DNA of 52,897 nt, taken from the NCBI GenBank assembly GCA_016839655.1, contig JAEOTW010000049.1, forward strand, positions 1 through 52,897, given 5' to 3'. Below are positions 1-9,221 of the stretch, piece by piece. Source of the DNA: Promethearchaeota archaeon (GTDB lineage Archaea; Asgardarchaeota; Lokiarchaeia; Sigynarchaeales; SOKP01). The notes beneath the pieces were generated by a model. That model was not told the DNA's origin and did not search any database. It saw only the letters and a program-made list of their open reading frames with translations. The position numbers and the translations under genes are program-made. How positions within the stretch are numbered: the stretch's first letter is position 1; each line of letters starts with the position of its first letter.

Positions 1-202
1 AAGATTCTGCTATTATTGGATAAATTAAATTAGGAGAGATAAACTGAGAGAAAAATGTCAATGGATATCCTATGAAAAACATAGCTAATCCAAAGAGATT
101 AAATAATTTTGTTTTTAACATTCGATAAAATATATAAAACCCAATTAAAAGTAAAAGGATATAACAGAACATTACAAATAAAAAAATAATTTCATTAGCC
201 AT
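1..202 (-). CDS. Membrane protein, N-terminal fragment (runs off left edge)
   Basis: An open frame on the minus strand starts with ATG at 202-200 and stays open to base 1 (67 codons), so the gene continues outside the window. The visible protein begins MANEIIFLFVMFCYILLLLI, a strongly hydrophobic first helix (residues 4-26), then a short basic stretch (YRMLKTK) and a second hydrophobic helix (about 33-50). This is the pattern of a multi-pass membrane protein with its first loop in the cytoplasm. It points the same way as the corrinoid operon but lies about 100 bases downstream of it, so it could be a separate unit. No family is recognised from the fragment. Confidence 0.6.
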   Translation of the reverse strand, partial: MANEIIFLFVMFCYILLLLIGFYIFYRMLKTKLFNLFGLAMFFIGYPLTFFSQFISPNLIYPIIAES

Positions 203-302
203 TTTGAAAATGAAGTCTCTCAGAAAATAGTCTTTAAAAATATCAATAAATTAATTATTTAAAAATTTATTTTTTAGTACAAATCAACCAAAATCATGAT
301 AA

Positions 303-1748
303 TTATTTTAAACTTGATTTCGAGATTTTATCCAATTCTTTCAATAAGCTATCATCAATCTGTTTAACTGGATTTTTGCTTAATAACCTTTTTGCTTCGT
401 CCTTTGCTCTAGATCTCGCAGATTTTGAGCCACTTGCCTTCCATGAATCGCGTGTCATCCTATCTACTATTTGACTTGGAAAATATAGTTCTTTTCTGAA
501 GAACTCTAAAGTTGAAGGATGAGATAATAATTCTTGTGTACCCTCATAATCTTTTAATATCTCTGAAGCGAAAGGTGAACCACGATCTTCAATCCCTTGT
601 ATTAATCTTTTTACCATCCCAATTATTTCATTATCAATAATTAACTTTTCAATACTTTGAGTCGATTCAAAATCGAGCATTCCAGGACCTGAAATCATGT
701 TAATCCCAGCTAAACCCGCTAATAATGCCCCCATACCTGCTTCAAAACCCGCTTGACTATCAGGAACTTTAGAATCACTAAGTGACATATAGGCGTGAGT
801 TGGTAAATTCAAGAATTTTCCCATCTCTACATCCCCAAGATTTATCATCATTGTTTCTATAGCACCCATTGGAGTTGTTCCTTGTTTCATATCAAATACG
901 GCAGGAGAACCTCCCCATATCAATGGAGCTCCTGGTTTAGTAAGTTGAGCAATTACAACCCCTGCAAGACATTCTGCACAATGTTGGGTAATAGATCCAA
1001 TTAATGTAATTGGAGCACTAGCCCCTGCTAAAGGCATTGATACAAATTCAGAAGGGATCATACTTTTTGCGGCATCTATCAATGATTGAGTTGTAAGATC
1101 AGACCATTTAAGAGGAGGGCTAGGACATGCATCGAATATAGCAAGTGGTTTTCTTGCTAAATCATCTTCAGATAATCGACATGCTAATAGAATATCTCGC
1201 ATTATTGAGAAGCTTTCAACACGAAATGTTCCAGTTACGACGGGCTTGTAGCAATTGGATAACGCTAAATATAATCTGTGCCAATCTTGAGCATTTTTTG
1301 GCACATCATTATAAATCAAAGCAGTACTTTGAGCATCAATATATTTCAATTGTTCCACTATTTTGGAGAATCTAATAAAATCATTTGATAATCCCTCCCT
1401 AATATCTCCTGTTTCCTCATCAAGTATAAAAATTGCTGCTGATCCTGGATCATAATTAATATTATCTCCTTTTAATGAAGTATGTTCATTTCCTTCACGA
1501 TCAAATAGGGTGATTTCACTTGGTACAGTTTTTAAACATTTATTTATTAAATCCGGTGGGATATAATAACGCAAACCTTCATGATTTAAACCATGTTTAT
1601 TAAATATACCAATTGCGTCATGATTCTCAATGAAAACTCCTTGAGTGTCGAGAATCATCTTTGCTTCTTCTAAAATCTTTTGTTTATGATCATCATCCAA
1701 AACTTTAATCTTAGGTCTTATAATCGTCATAGATATAGTCTCTTTCAC
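303..1748 (-). CDS. Non-pyrrolysine MttB-family corrinoid methyltransferase
   Basis: The 481-residue protein matches the trimethylamine methyltransferase (MttB/COG5598) superfamily in length and sequence style, for example DPGSAAIFILDEETGDIREG near residue 100 and the Gly/Ala-rich middle and C-terminal parts of a TIM barrel. True MttB carries pyrrolysine at an in-frame UAG. This frame is uninterrupted, so it belongs with the non-Pyl members, several of which are known to demethylate quaternary amines such as glycine betaine, proline betaine or carnitine. It would pass a methyl group to the corrinoid protein encoded two genes upstream. The GTG start overlaps the TGA stop of the upstream methyltransferase gene (GTGA, four bases), indicating translational coupling; an in-frame ATG six codons later is the alternative start. 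The substrate cannot be told from sequence. Confidence 0.85.
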   Translation of the reverse strand: MKETISMTIIRPKIKVLDDDHKQKILEEAKMILDTQGVFIENHDAIGIFNKHGLNHEGLRYYIPPDLINKCLKTVPSEITLFDREGNEHTSLKGDNINYDPGSAAIFILDEETGDIREGLSNDFIRFSKIVEQLKYIDAQSTALIYNDVPKNAQDWHRLYLALSNCYKPVVTGTFRVESFSIMRDILLACRLSEDDLARKPLAIFDACPSPPLKWSDLTTQSLIDAAKSMIPSEFVSMPLAGASAPITLIGSITQHCAECLAGVVIAQLTKPGAPLIWGGSPAVFDMKQGTTPMGAIETMMINLGDVEMGKFLNLPTHAYMSLSDSKVPDSQAGFEAGMGALLAGLAGINMISGPGMLDFESTQSIEKLIIDNEIIGMVKRLIQGIEDRGSPFASEILKDYEGTQELLSHPSTLEFFRKELYFPSQIVDRMTRDSWKASGSKSARSRAKDEAKRLLSKNPVKQIDDSLLKELDKISKSSLK

Positions 1749-2632
1749 TTTTTATAATTTGAATCAAGAATTTTTCGAATTGCCAAGATTGTTTCTGGTG
1801 AAGTACCGCAACAACCTCCTATTATTTTTGCTCCAAGTTTAATCATTTCTTGAATATCATTAGCAAAATCTTCTACAGGTTGATTATAAAATGTTCTATC
1901 GCCTTTAACTATCGGTTGACCAGCATTAGGTTTAACAGAAATTGGTTTACTTGTATAATTCTTAGCCAATTTTAGTAACTCAAGCATGTCATTCGATCCT
2001 AATGTACAATTTGCTCCGATAACATCGACTTCTTCACTATTCAAGGTTTTTATGCATTTTTCTAATGAATCTCCCATAATTGTAAAAAATCCTCTTTTCG
2101 TCCTTTTATATGTTATTGAAGCAATCAATGGTTTTTTTGAAATATCTCGTACAGCCTTAACTGCTGCTAACATTTCCTCAAGATCTGATATTGTTTCAAT
2201 GTGCCACAGGTCAACTCCTTTTTCTAATAATTTTGCTTGAGTTGAAAAACTAGAATACCATTGCTCACTTGAAATATTTCCAACAGGTGGTCTAAACTCC
2301 CCTGTTGGCCCAATATCTCCAACAATCAAGCATCCTGATGGGCGTATTTTTTGTATATTTTTTATAGCATTCTCAATAATCTCATCTATCCGATGTTCAA
2401 GATTGTGATGAGATAAATTTAAAGGAGTTGAACCAAAAGTATTAGTTTGACACATATCTGAACCAGCATTATAATAGGATTGATGGATTTCAGATATAAT
2501 ATTTGGTTGTTCAATATTCAAAATATCAGGGATTTTTCCTGATTTTAATCCTCTTTTGATCAATTCACTACCAAAACCACCATCAAAAAGTATAACTTTT
2601 GATTCGTCCTTTAACCAATCTTGGAATAACAT
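1745..2632 (-). CDS. Homocysteine S-methyltransferase family protein
   Basis: This 295-residue protein has the homocysteine methyltransferase fold (Pfam S-methyl_trans; N-terminal module of MetH and BHMT). It begins with a typical FDGGFGSEL segment (about residues 16-24). The zinc-binding cysteines are visible as GANCT (about residue 207) and GGCCGT near residue 273. Such enzymes activate homocysteine thiolate on zinc and accept a methyl group, here probably from the corrinoid protein encoded just upstream, giving methionine. It sits between the corrinoid protein (23 bases upstream) and the MttB-like gene (4-base overlap), so the three form an operon. A use of free methylated amines or methionine instead of a corrinoid donor cannot be excluded. 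Confidence 0.85.
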   Translation of the reverse strand: MLFQDWLKDESKVILFDGGFGSELIKRGLKSGKIPDILNIEQPNIISEIHQSYYNAGSDMCQTNTFGSTPLNLSHHNLEHRIDEIIENAIKNIQKIRPSGCLIVGDIGPTGEFRPPVGNISSEQWYSSFSTQAKLLEKGVDLWHIETISDLEEMLAAVKAVRDISKKPLIASITYKRTKRGFFTIMGDSLEKCIKTLNSEEVDVIGANCTLGSNDMLELLKLAKNYTSKPISVKPNAGQPIVKGDRTFYNQPVEDFANDIQEMIKLGAKIIGGCCGTSPETILAIRKILDSNYKK

Positions 2633-2655
2633 AATAAATCCTTCTGCAAAAAACT

Positions 2656-3303
2656 TTACTTACCTAATAGAGATTTAACCAATTTAACGGCATCTATTGC
2701 ATTTTCGGCATAACCATCAGCTTTGCAATCTTTTACCCATGAATTTGTTACAGGAGCGCCACCAAGAATTACCTTGAATTTATTAGCTACATTTTTCTCC
2801 TCTAAAAGCTCTATAACTTTCTTCTGACCAGTCATGGTGGTTGTTAATAAAGCAGAGACTCCAATAATATCTGCTTCTTTCTTAATAGCTTCTTCTACAA
2901 TTTTATCTATGGGAACATCAGCACCTAAATCATACACTTCATATCCATAAGCTCTTAGCATTGTAGCTACAATGGTCTTTCCAATTGAATGAATATCCCC
3001 CTCGATGGTTGCTATAACTACTTTTCCCCGTGAAATTTGTTCTGAGGAGGTTTTAAGGTGAGGCATAAGAAGATCTAAACAATTTTGCATTATTTGTGCA
3101 CCTCGCATTAGTTCTGGTAAGAAATATTCCCCTTCTTCCCATAATTCTCCAATAGTTCTAATCCCAATAGCGAAACCTTTTTCAATGACATCAATTAAAT
3201 TCAAATTTTCATTTATAGCTTTATTTGCAAATTCAATAGCTTTTTCTTCATCGAGTTCTACAATAGCATTTGAGATTTCATTATAAAAGTTATCATCTGA
3301 CAT
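2656..3303 (-). CDS. Corrinoid (B12-binding) methyl carrier protein, MtbC/MttC-like
   Basis: At 215 residues this has the usual length of the small corrinoid proteins of methylamine and methanol methyltransferase systems. Residues 1-90 form the helical cap domain typical of MetH-like B12-binding modules. The Rossmann-like cobalamin domain follows, with the lower-ligand motif GDIHSIGK at 102-109 (His105 should coordinate cobalt), then VYDLGADVP, VSALLTTTM and LGGAPV, all family hallmarks. It is the first gene of a minus-strand operon with a homocysteine methyltransferase and an MttB-like protein and should shuttle methyl groups between them. No reductive activator (RamA-type) gene is present in the window. 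Confidence 0.9.
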   Translation of the reverse strand: MSDDNFYNEISNAIVELDEEKAIEFANKAINENLNLIDVIEKGFAIGIRTIGELWEEGEYFLPELMRGAQIMQNCLDLLMPHLKTSSEQISRGKVVIATIEGDIHSIGKTIVATMLRAYGYEVYDLGADVPIDKIVEEAIKKEADIIGVSALLTTTMTGQKKVIELLEEKNVANKFKVILGGAPVTNSWVKDCKADGYAENAIDAVKLVKSLLGK

Positions 3304-3465
3304 TTAAATCTCTCCTATTAATTAATCAAATCACAATTATAATTCAAATTAAATAATATTTATTTACATATAGTAAATTAGAAAAAGCTTATTGTTGAAT
3401 CGAAAAAAATATTTGCTAACTTTCTTTTTAAGATTTAATTTAAACAAAAAAGTATCTGTGATTGC

Positions 3466-4833
3466 ATGTCAAAGAAGTATTCAAAGGAACCCATAAGAGG
3501 TATGAAGGATTATTATCCTCCAGAATTACGTGAAGTTAATTGGATAATTGAAACTATTAGAGATGTAGTAGAAAGATATTCTTATGAAGAATATGAAACT
3601 CCACAATTAGAACCAATCGAAATTTTTGCTGCTAAATCTTCTGATGAATTAGTTAATGAGCAATCATTCATTGTAGAAAAAAAAAAAGGAGAAAGACTTA
3701 TTTTAATTCCTGAACTTACCCCTTCTTTAGCTCGAATGGTTGCAGGAAGGAGTCAAGAATTAAAAAAACCGATTAGGTGGTTTTCAGTTCCAACATGTTT
3801 TAGATATGAAAGGCCACAAAGAGGGCGACGAAGGGCATTTAAACAGCCTAATGTAGATATTTTAGGCGAAGAGAGCCTTTATGCAGATCTAGAGATATTT
3901 AATATAATTGTAGATATATTTACCGAATTTGGTGCTACCTCTCGCCAATTTCAGATATACTATAATAGTCGAAGATTTATGGATTCAGTTTGTAAGTTTA
4001 TCCTTAAAATAAGTGAAGAAAAATTACCAATAGTTTACAAAGTTTTGGATAAATCAAACAAAATGGAAGAAGCGGAGTTTGAAAAATACGTAGTTGATAT
4101 ATTTCAAGATGAGATTGTTACACAAGGTATATACAAATTAAAGGATTCGAAAAATGTTAAAGAATTATTAGACAAGTTTGATAATATTTCAGAAGAATTT
4201 TATAAATCTGAGGGTTATATTGAAATTACTACTTTTGAAAGACTCATAAATGAAGTGAATATATCGAGTTATTGTACATTTTCTTCCGGCACTGTAAGGG
4301 GACTTGACTACTATACAGGTATCATTTATGAAGTATTTGATACTGGAAAAGAAAATATTAGGAGTATTTTTGGTGGTGGGCGATATGATGATTTATTATC
4401 AATCTTCTCAGAGGAAAAAATAACTGGTACTGGATTTGGAATGGGGGTTTATACACTTTCATTATTTTTAAGAACATATAATTTAATTCCAGAAGAAATT
4501 AAAGAAAAAGACTATAGTGACACTATATATATAGCATCGATAAGTGAAGAACTCTCTACTTATGCTTTTGAAATAGCTAGGATTATTCGAGATGAAGACT
4601 TCCCATGTATTATTGATTATAGATTTAAGAATCTTAAAAATCAGATAAAAAGAGCTAATGATTTAGGAATTACGATAGTCTTAATTGTTGGACCTGAAGA
4701 ACTCTCGGAAAAAAAGGTAACCATTAAGAATATGATCTCTGAGGAACAAAAGACAATTAATTTGGATCAATTAATTGATGAGATCTATGATATTATAGAT
4801 CAATTAAGTGATAATAATTTTGATGAAAAATAA
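3466..4833 (+). CDS. hisS: Histidyl-tRNA synthetase
   Basis: The 455-residue protein is a class II aminoacyl-tRNA synthetase charging tRNA-His. The N-terminal IRGMKDYYPPE is the typical HisRS opening, motif 2 is RYERPQRGRRRAFKQ at 113-127, and the histidine-specific motif GLDYYTG lies at 279-285. Motif 3 is in FGMGVYTLSLFL near residue 325, and the last 90 residues form the anticodon-binding domain. The length is normal for archaeal HisRS. ATG at 3466 is the start. A gene of unrelated function follows after 14 bases and may be cotranscribed. Confidence 0.93.
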   Translation: MSKKYSKEPIRGMKDYYPPELREVNWIIETIRDVVERYSYEEYETPQLEPIEIFAAKSSDELVNEQSFIVEKKKGERLILIPELTPSLARMVAGRSQELKKPIRWFSVPTCFRYERPQRGRRRAFKQPNVDILGEESLYADLEIFNIIVDIFTEFGATSRQFQIYYNSRRFMDSVCKFILKISEEKLPIVYKVLDKSNKMEEAEFEKYVVDIFQDEIVTQGIYKLKDSKNVKELLDKFDNISEEFYKSEGYIEITTFERLINEVNISSYCTFSSGTVRGLDYYTGIIYEVFDTGKENIRSIFGGGRYDDLLSIFSEEKITGTGFGMGVYTLSLFLRTYNLIPEEIKEKDYSDTIYIASISEELSTYAFEIARIIRDEDFPCIIDYRFKNLKNQIKRANDLGITIVLIVGPEELSEKKVTIKNMISEEQKTINLDQLIDEIYDIIDQLSDNNFDEK

Positions 4834-4847
4834 TTTATTATTAAAAT

Positions 4848-5480
4848 ATGAGGATTCTAGAAAATCTTTTTCAACAATATAAATATATTACCCAGCTTAT
4901 TCTTAACAAAAAATATAAAGAAGAACAAGTTCAGAGGGTGATAAATTACATTGATAAAGAATATCATAATCTTATCAAATCAGATACCACTAAAGGCATA
5001 ACTCCAGAAGATATTAACCAAAAAATGCATATAGTGACACCTTGTTTTGTAATTGCATTACACCGTGCTCTAAAGGAGATAGGTTCACATACATATTCTA
5101 TAGACAAACTTCGTGAAATATCCATGGAAATTTTTCGAGATCTTGTAGGATCGCTAGCAGAAATGCAAAAAAGTCGTCTTAAGAATGCAACAGACAAATG
5201 GAGATCCTTTAAGGAAGCAACTATTTTTGGGACTGAAAATACTTATAGCTCATTCGACCCAGAATTTATTCAAAATGATGAAAAAACATTAATTTTTCAT
5301 TTAAATAAATGTGTTTACTTTGAAGTTTTTGAAGTCCATAATGAGCAATCAATTGCTCCAATTCTATGTGATTATGATGAAATTTTTGCTGAGGTTGTAA
5401 AAGAATGGATTTCATTTACAAGACCTAAAATTATAGCAGAAGGTGATAAGTTCTGTGAATTTTGCTATAAATTAAAATAG
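4848..5480 (+). CDS. Hypothetical protein, possibly L-2-amino-thiazoline-4-carboxylate hydrolase family
   Basis: The 210-residue protein has a helical N-terminal half (residues 1-115) and a C-terminal half ending in RTK-like strand, then EGDKFCEFCYKLK. The ending, an Asp/Glu-rich helix followed by a conserved Gly-Asp and Cys before a final aromatic strand, resembles the L-2-amino-thiazoline-4-carboxylic acid hydrolase family (Pfam ATC_hydrolase), a loosely defined family often found in anaerobes. I recognise this only by pattern; the assignment is tentative and the cellular role is unknown. It follows hisS by 14 bases on the same strand and is probably cotranscribed with it. Confidence 0.5.
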   Translation: MRILENLFQQYKYITQLILNKKYKEEQVQRVINYIDKEYHNLIKSDTTKGITPEDINQKMHIVTPCFVIALHRALKEIGSHTYSIDKLREISMEIFRDLVGSLAEMQKSRLKNATDKWRSFKEATIFGTENTYSSFDPEFIQNDEKTLIFHLNKCVYFEVFEVHNEQSIAPILCDYDEIFAEVVKEWISFTRPKIIAEGDKFCEFCYKLK

Positions 5481-5677
5481 TGTGGCATAAATGTAATTCT
5501 CCACTATATAAATTGCATTAAATTCAAATTTTTTGAAGACTTAACAAATAACAAGCAAAAATAAAAATTGATTAATGAAGCCATTGCCAAAAATTTCTAA
5601 AATTTGGATCATTCATTGTCAATAATTACTTAATGTATCGCCAATATTATTGAAAAAACACAAAAAAACACATTATT

Positions 5678-6598
5678 ATGATTTTTATTGAGCATTTAAT
5701 CCAATTAATTAAAGATAAAAAATCTGTTGTTTGCATGGGATTGGATCCCAGAATGGATAATGAGGGTGAAATTCCCAAATATTTGATTGAAGAAATAAAA
5801 GATCCAAATGATATCATTCTCGAATTTAATAAAATATTAATTGAAAATTCATATGATTTAATTCCTGTTGTTAAACCCCAAATAGCTTTTTATGAAAAAT
5901 ATGAGGCTTTAGGCGCATTAAAGGACACAATAAAATTTGCTCATAAAAATGATTTATTAGTAATATTAGATGCTAAGCGAAATGATATTGGAAGCACTTC
6001 TGAAGCTTATGCTTATAATTTATTTAGAAATCTGAATGCTGATGCATGTACAGTTAATGGATATTTAGGAATTGATGGGATTAAACCATTTTTAGATTTC
6101 AAAGAAAAAGGTGTGTTTGTACTTGCCAAAACTTCAAATCCAAGCAGTAAGGATTTTCAAGATTTATTTAGCATAAAGTTAGAAGATGTTTCTCAAGATA
6201 TAACAGAATTTGAGGTTAAGAGCCAACTCTTAAAAAGGAATTATCTCCAAATGGCAGAATTGATCTACAAATGGAGTCAAAATTTGCTAAAATATTCTAA
6301 TTTTACTAATATTGGAGTAGTCGTTGGAGCAACTTACCCCCAGGAATTAAAAATAATTCGTGGAGTAGTTAGAAATTCATTTATCTTAATTCCAGGTTAT
6401 GGTGCTCAAGGTGCTCAGGCAAAGGATATAAAAGATGGTTTTTATAAAAATGGCTTAGGAGGGCTTGTAAATTCATCAAGAGGTATAATTTTTGCTTATA
6501 ATAAAAGTAAAGAATACTCTTCTGATAAATTTGAGAAAGCAGCTAGAGATGAAATTATAAAGATGAACAAAGAAATCAATAAAGAGATAGGATTTTAA
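5678..6598 (+). CDS. pyrF: Orotidine 5'-phosphate decarboxylase
   Basis: This enzyme catalyses the last step of UMP synthesis, decarboxylation of orotidylate. The catalytic Asp-Lys-Asp array is visible as DAKRNDIGST (about residues 98-107). VGATYPQEL and the phosphate-binding segment PGYGAQGAQ follow, and the NSSRGI segment lies near the end of the barrel. At 306 residues it is of the longer type 2 PyrF subfamily, not the roughly 210-residue form common in archaea. A 197-base AT-rich gap precedes it, so it likely has its own promoter. Fourteen bases separate its stop from the convergent membrane protein gene. Confidence 0.9.
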   Translation: MIFIEHLIQLIKDKKSVVCMGLDPRMDNEGEIPKYLIEEIKDPNDIILEFNKILIENSYDLIPVVKPQIAFYEKYEALGALKDTIKFAHKNDLLVILDAKRNDIGSTSEAYAYNLFRNLNADACTVNGYLGIDGIKPFLDFKEKGVFVLAKTSNPSSKDFQDLFSIKLEDVSQDITEFEVKSQLLKRNYLQMAELIYKWSQNLLKYSNFTNIGVVVGATYPQELKIIRGVVRNSFILIPGYGAQGAQAKDIKDGFYKNGLGGLVNSSRGIIFAYNKSKEYSSDKFEKAARDEIIKMNKEINKEIGF

Positions 6599-6611
6599 TT
6601 TTTATTTTGAG

Positions 6612-7031
6612 TTATACAACCAGAGATCCTAGATTCGACCCTAAAAGATACATCGCGTAAGTCACAGGACCTAAGATTAATAATACAATAATTAAAGACC
6701 TCACCAAACCAATCTTATGGAGAATATTTATAACATTTAAGTCAATAACTGCACATAAAATCACTGTAATAATAATTAATGCAATTGGGGGCCCTCCTGT
6801 AGTATATTGGCCTGTCCAACCACCTAAAATCATTGGAGCGCTAATAAAAAATATTAATCCAAATTGAATACCAAAACTGCCTGCGACCCATTTAAAATTG
6901 GTTTTTTCTTGAGCTTTTGTTATTGCTAAACCAATCTTTAGTATAAATATATCTACTACAAGTAAACAAACAGCAATAATAATTGGTATCATTTCTTCCA
7001 TTGGAGGAAATTGAAAAATCATAATAATCAC
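6612..7031 (-). CDS. Small four-helix membrane protein, unknown function
   Basis: The 139-residue product has four predicted hydrophobic helices: about residues 14-34 (IPIIIAVCLLVVDIFILKIG), 46-68, 77-100 and 108-130. There are no charged pore motifs, no zinc or heme ligands, and the loops are short, so no function can be given. The start is GTG at 7031 with an ATG three codons later. It is convergent with pyrF and divergent from the selenoprotein pair that begins at 7229. A role as a membrane anchor for the neighbouring redox proteins is possible only as speculation. Confidence 0.65.
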   Translation of the reverse strand: MIIMIFQFPPMEEMIPIIIAVCLLVVDIFILKIGLAITKAQEKTNFKWVAGSFGIQFGLIFFISAPMILGGWTGQYTTGGPPIALIIITVILCAVIDLNVINILHKIGLVRSLIIVLLILGPVTYAMYLLGSNLGSLVV

Positions 7032-7228
7032 TATTTAGTTTAAAGTTGTTTTCGATTTTTAAAATTAAATTTATTACAAAAATGATTTTTAACTGATAAT
7101 ATTATAAAAGATATAAGAAACATTTTTGATTTAAATTTATTTACTTAGATTATATCAAATAATTTTCATCAATATTAGAATAAACGATTTGGAGGAAAAT
7201 ACAAAGTAAAAAAGAAAGGTTATATGCA

Positions 7229-9208
7229 ATGGTAGAAACTAAAGACGAAACAGTTCAATATGACGAAGAAACACCTAGGATTGCTGTATTCATTTGTCAG
7301 TGAGGTATCAATATCGCAGGCGTTTTGGACACTAAAGCATTAGCGGAATATTCAAGAAATCTTCCTAAAGTTGTTGAATCATTGGATTACATAAGCCTTT
7401 GTACGGAACCAGGTGCAGAATTTATTAAAGAAAAAATGATTGATAGTCAAGCAAATAGATTAGTAATGGTATCCTGCACTCCAAAAACTCATGAGCCTGT
7501 TTTCAAAAGTGTACTAGAATCAATGGGACTAGACCAATCTTATCTTGAATTTGCCAATATTCGCGAACATTCTAGTTTTGTCCATAAAAAGGATGAAGCT
7601 GGTGCTCAAAAGGTTGCGGAAGATATAATTCGATCTGCAGTAGCTAGAGCTTCTGTTTTAGAAAAGATTCTAGTCAAAGAAGTCGATATAACAAAAAAAG
7701 CATTAATCATCGGTGGTGGTGTTGCTGGTTTATCAGCAGGGATTGATCTTGCTGAGGAAGGCTTTGCAGTACACCTCGTAGAAACAAATCCTACGATAGG
7801 CGGTAAAATGGCTAAATTAGATCGAACCTTTCCTACTGATGATTGTAGTATATGAATATTAGGTCCTGTGATGCTACAAGCAGCAAGAACTCCAGACTTA
7901 AATTTATATACATATAGTGAAGTTGATGAAGTCTCTGGATTTGTCGGTAATTTCAAAGTAAAGATAAGAAAAAGAGCTCGTTATGTAACAAATGATTGTA
8001 ATGGGTGTGGTGCATGTTTTGAAGTGTGCCCCGCATTTGGATACAATGAATTCAACGAAGGAATGGACTCAAGAAAAGCTATTTATGTAGCGTTTGCACA
8101 AGCAGTTCCCTCATTAGCTCAAATTGACATGGATCGATGTATAAAATGTGAATTATGTAAGGGGGCTTGTGAACTCGATGCAATTGATTTTGATCAAGAA
8201 GATGAAATTGTCGAAATAGAAGTGGGATCGATTATAGTTGCAACTGGTTGGGATGAATTTGAACCACCAACGGGTTATTTAGGATATAATAAATATCCTA
8301 ATGTAATAACTCAATTAAAACTTGAACGAATGTTAGCTCCAAATGGTCCTACGATAGGACATTTAGCAAGACCTTCTGATGGAAAAGAGCCAAAGAGAAT
8401 ATTATTCATTCAATGTGTTGGTTCAAGAGATCTGAATATGAATACTTATTGTAGTGCTGGGGTATGTTGTATGATATCTATAAAAAATAGTAAATTAATA
8501 AAACAACATTATCCCGAGGCAGACATCACAGTTGCATATATGGATATGCGGGCTGCTGGTAAAGATTATGAAGAGTACTTTACACTTTCAAGAAAAGAAG
8601 GTATTAAATATATAAGAACAAATATAAGTAGGATTAAAGAAGATCCTGAAACACACAATCTAAAAATAATCATGCAAAATACTCTAGGAACAACTGGTTT
8701 AAAGGAACTTGAATTTGATTTGGTAGTCCTTTCAGCTTCAATGGTACCCGCTATTGGCGTTAGAAAGATTGAAAAGATGCTTAAATTAGAGACAAGTCAA
8801 GATGGATTCTTTAAAGAATTTCATGCTCGATTAAATCCTATTGATACTAAAATTCCAGGAATCGTACTTGCAGGAGTCAGTCAAGGTCCAAAATCTATAG
8901 TTGAGTCTATAACTCAAGGAAGAGCAGCAGCATCTTCACTCGCTAGACTAATGGGTAAAGATAAATACCGGATTTTACTGATTAGAGCCGCAGTTAATAA
9001 AGAACGATGTGCAAAATGTGGGTTATGTGAATTAAATTGTCCCTATGATGCAATAAGCTTGGGAGATGATGGTGCAGAAGTGAATGAGATATTATGCCGA
9101 GGATGTGGAACATGTTTAGCTAATTGTCCTTCAGAAGCAATAACCCTAAGATATTACAGAGAACCTCAATATGAAAAACAAATAGACGCAATTTTGGAGG
9201 AAATTTAG
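7229..9208 (+). CDS. hdrA: HdrA-like FAD/iron-sulfur heterodisulfide reductase subunit with two selenocysteines
   Basis: Read through two in-frame UGA codons this frame gives a 659-residue protein that matches HdrA throughout. The first UGA (residue 25) falls in FICQ-U-GINIAG, where HdrA has Cys-x-Cys-Gly. The second (residue 209) falls in DDCSI-U-ILGPVM, where HdrA has a conserved Cys. Between them lies the FAD-binding motif GGGVAGLSAG (162-171). Four ferredoxin-type clusters of cysteines follow, starting CNGCGACFEVC at 257-267, with two more sets near the C-terminus. HdrA is the electron-bifurcating flavin subunit of heterodisulfide reductase-type complexes in the cytosol. Start ATG 7229 is preceded by GAAAGGT. 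Conventional annotation would split this into two genes starting near 7325 and 7868. The next gene, 13 bases away, encodes its usual partner MvhD. Confidence 0.9.
7301..7303 (+). other. In-frame UGA, selenocysteine codon 1 of hdrA (residue 25)
   Basis: The codons on both sides encode conserved HdrA sequence (FICQ before, GINIAG after). The UGA stands where Cys-containing HdrA proteins have the second Cys of the Cys-x-Cys-Gly motif. No alternative start codon upstream or frameshift would restore this N-terminal segment. Confidence 0.88.
7853..7855 (+). other. In-frame UGA, selenocysteine codon 2 of hdrA (residue 209)
   Basis: The UGA interrupts DDCSI / ILGPVM, a stretch conserved in HdrA, at the position of the second Cys of a Cys-Ser-Ile-Cys motif. 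The reading frame is unchanged on either side, which argues against a frameshift. Confidence 0.9.
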
Positions 9209-9221
9209 AGAGGTGAAGAAA

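Noticed and set aside
303..1748. Pyrrolysine in the MttB-like protein
   Set aside because: The frame runs 481 codons with no internal UAG, so no pyrrolysine is needed.
7229..9208. Frameshift or pseudogene explanation for hdrA
   Set aside because: Both interruptions are exact UGA codons in the same frame at conserved Cys positions, and mvhD next door shows the same; two independent stops by chance at those positions is implausible.
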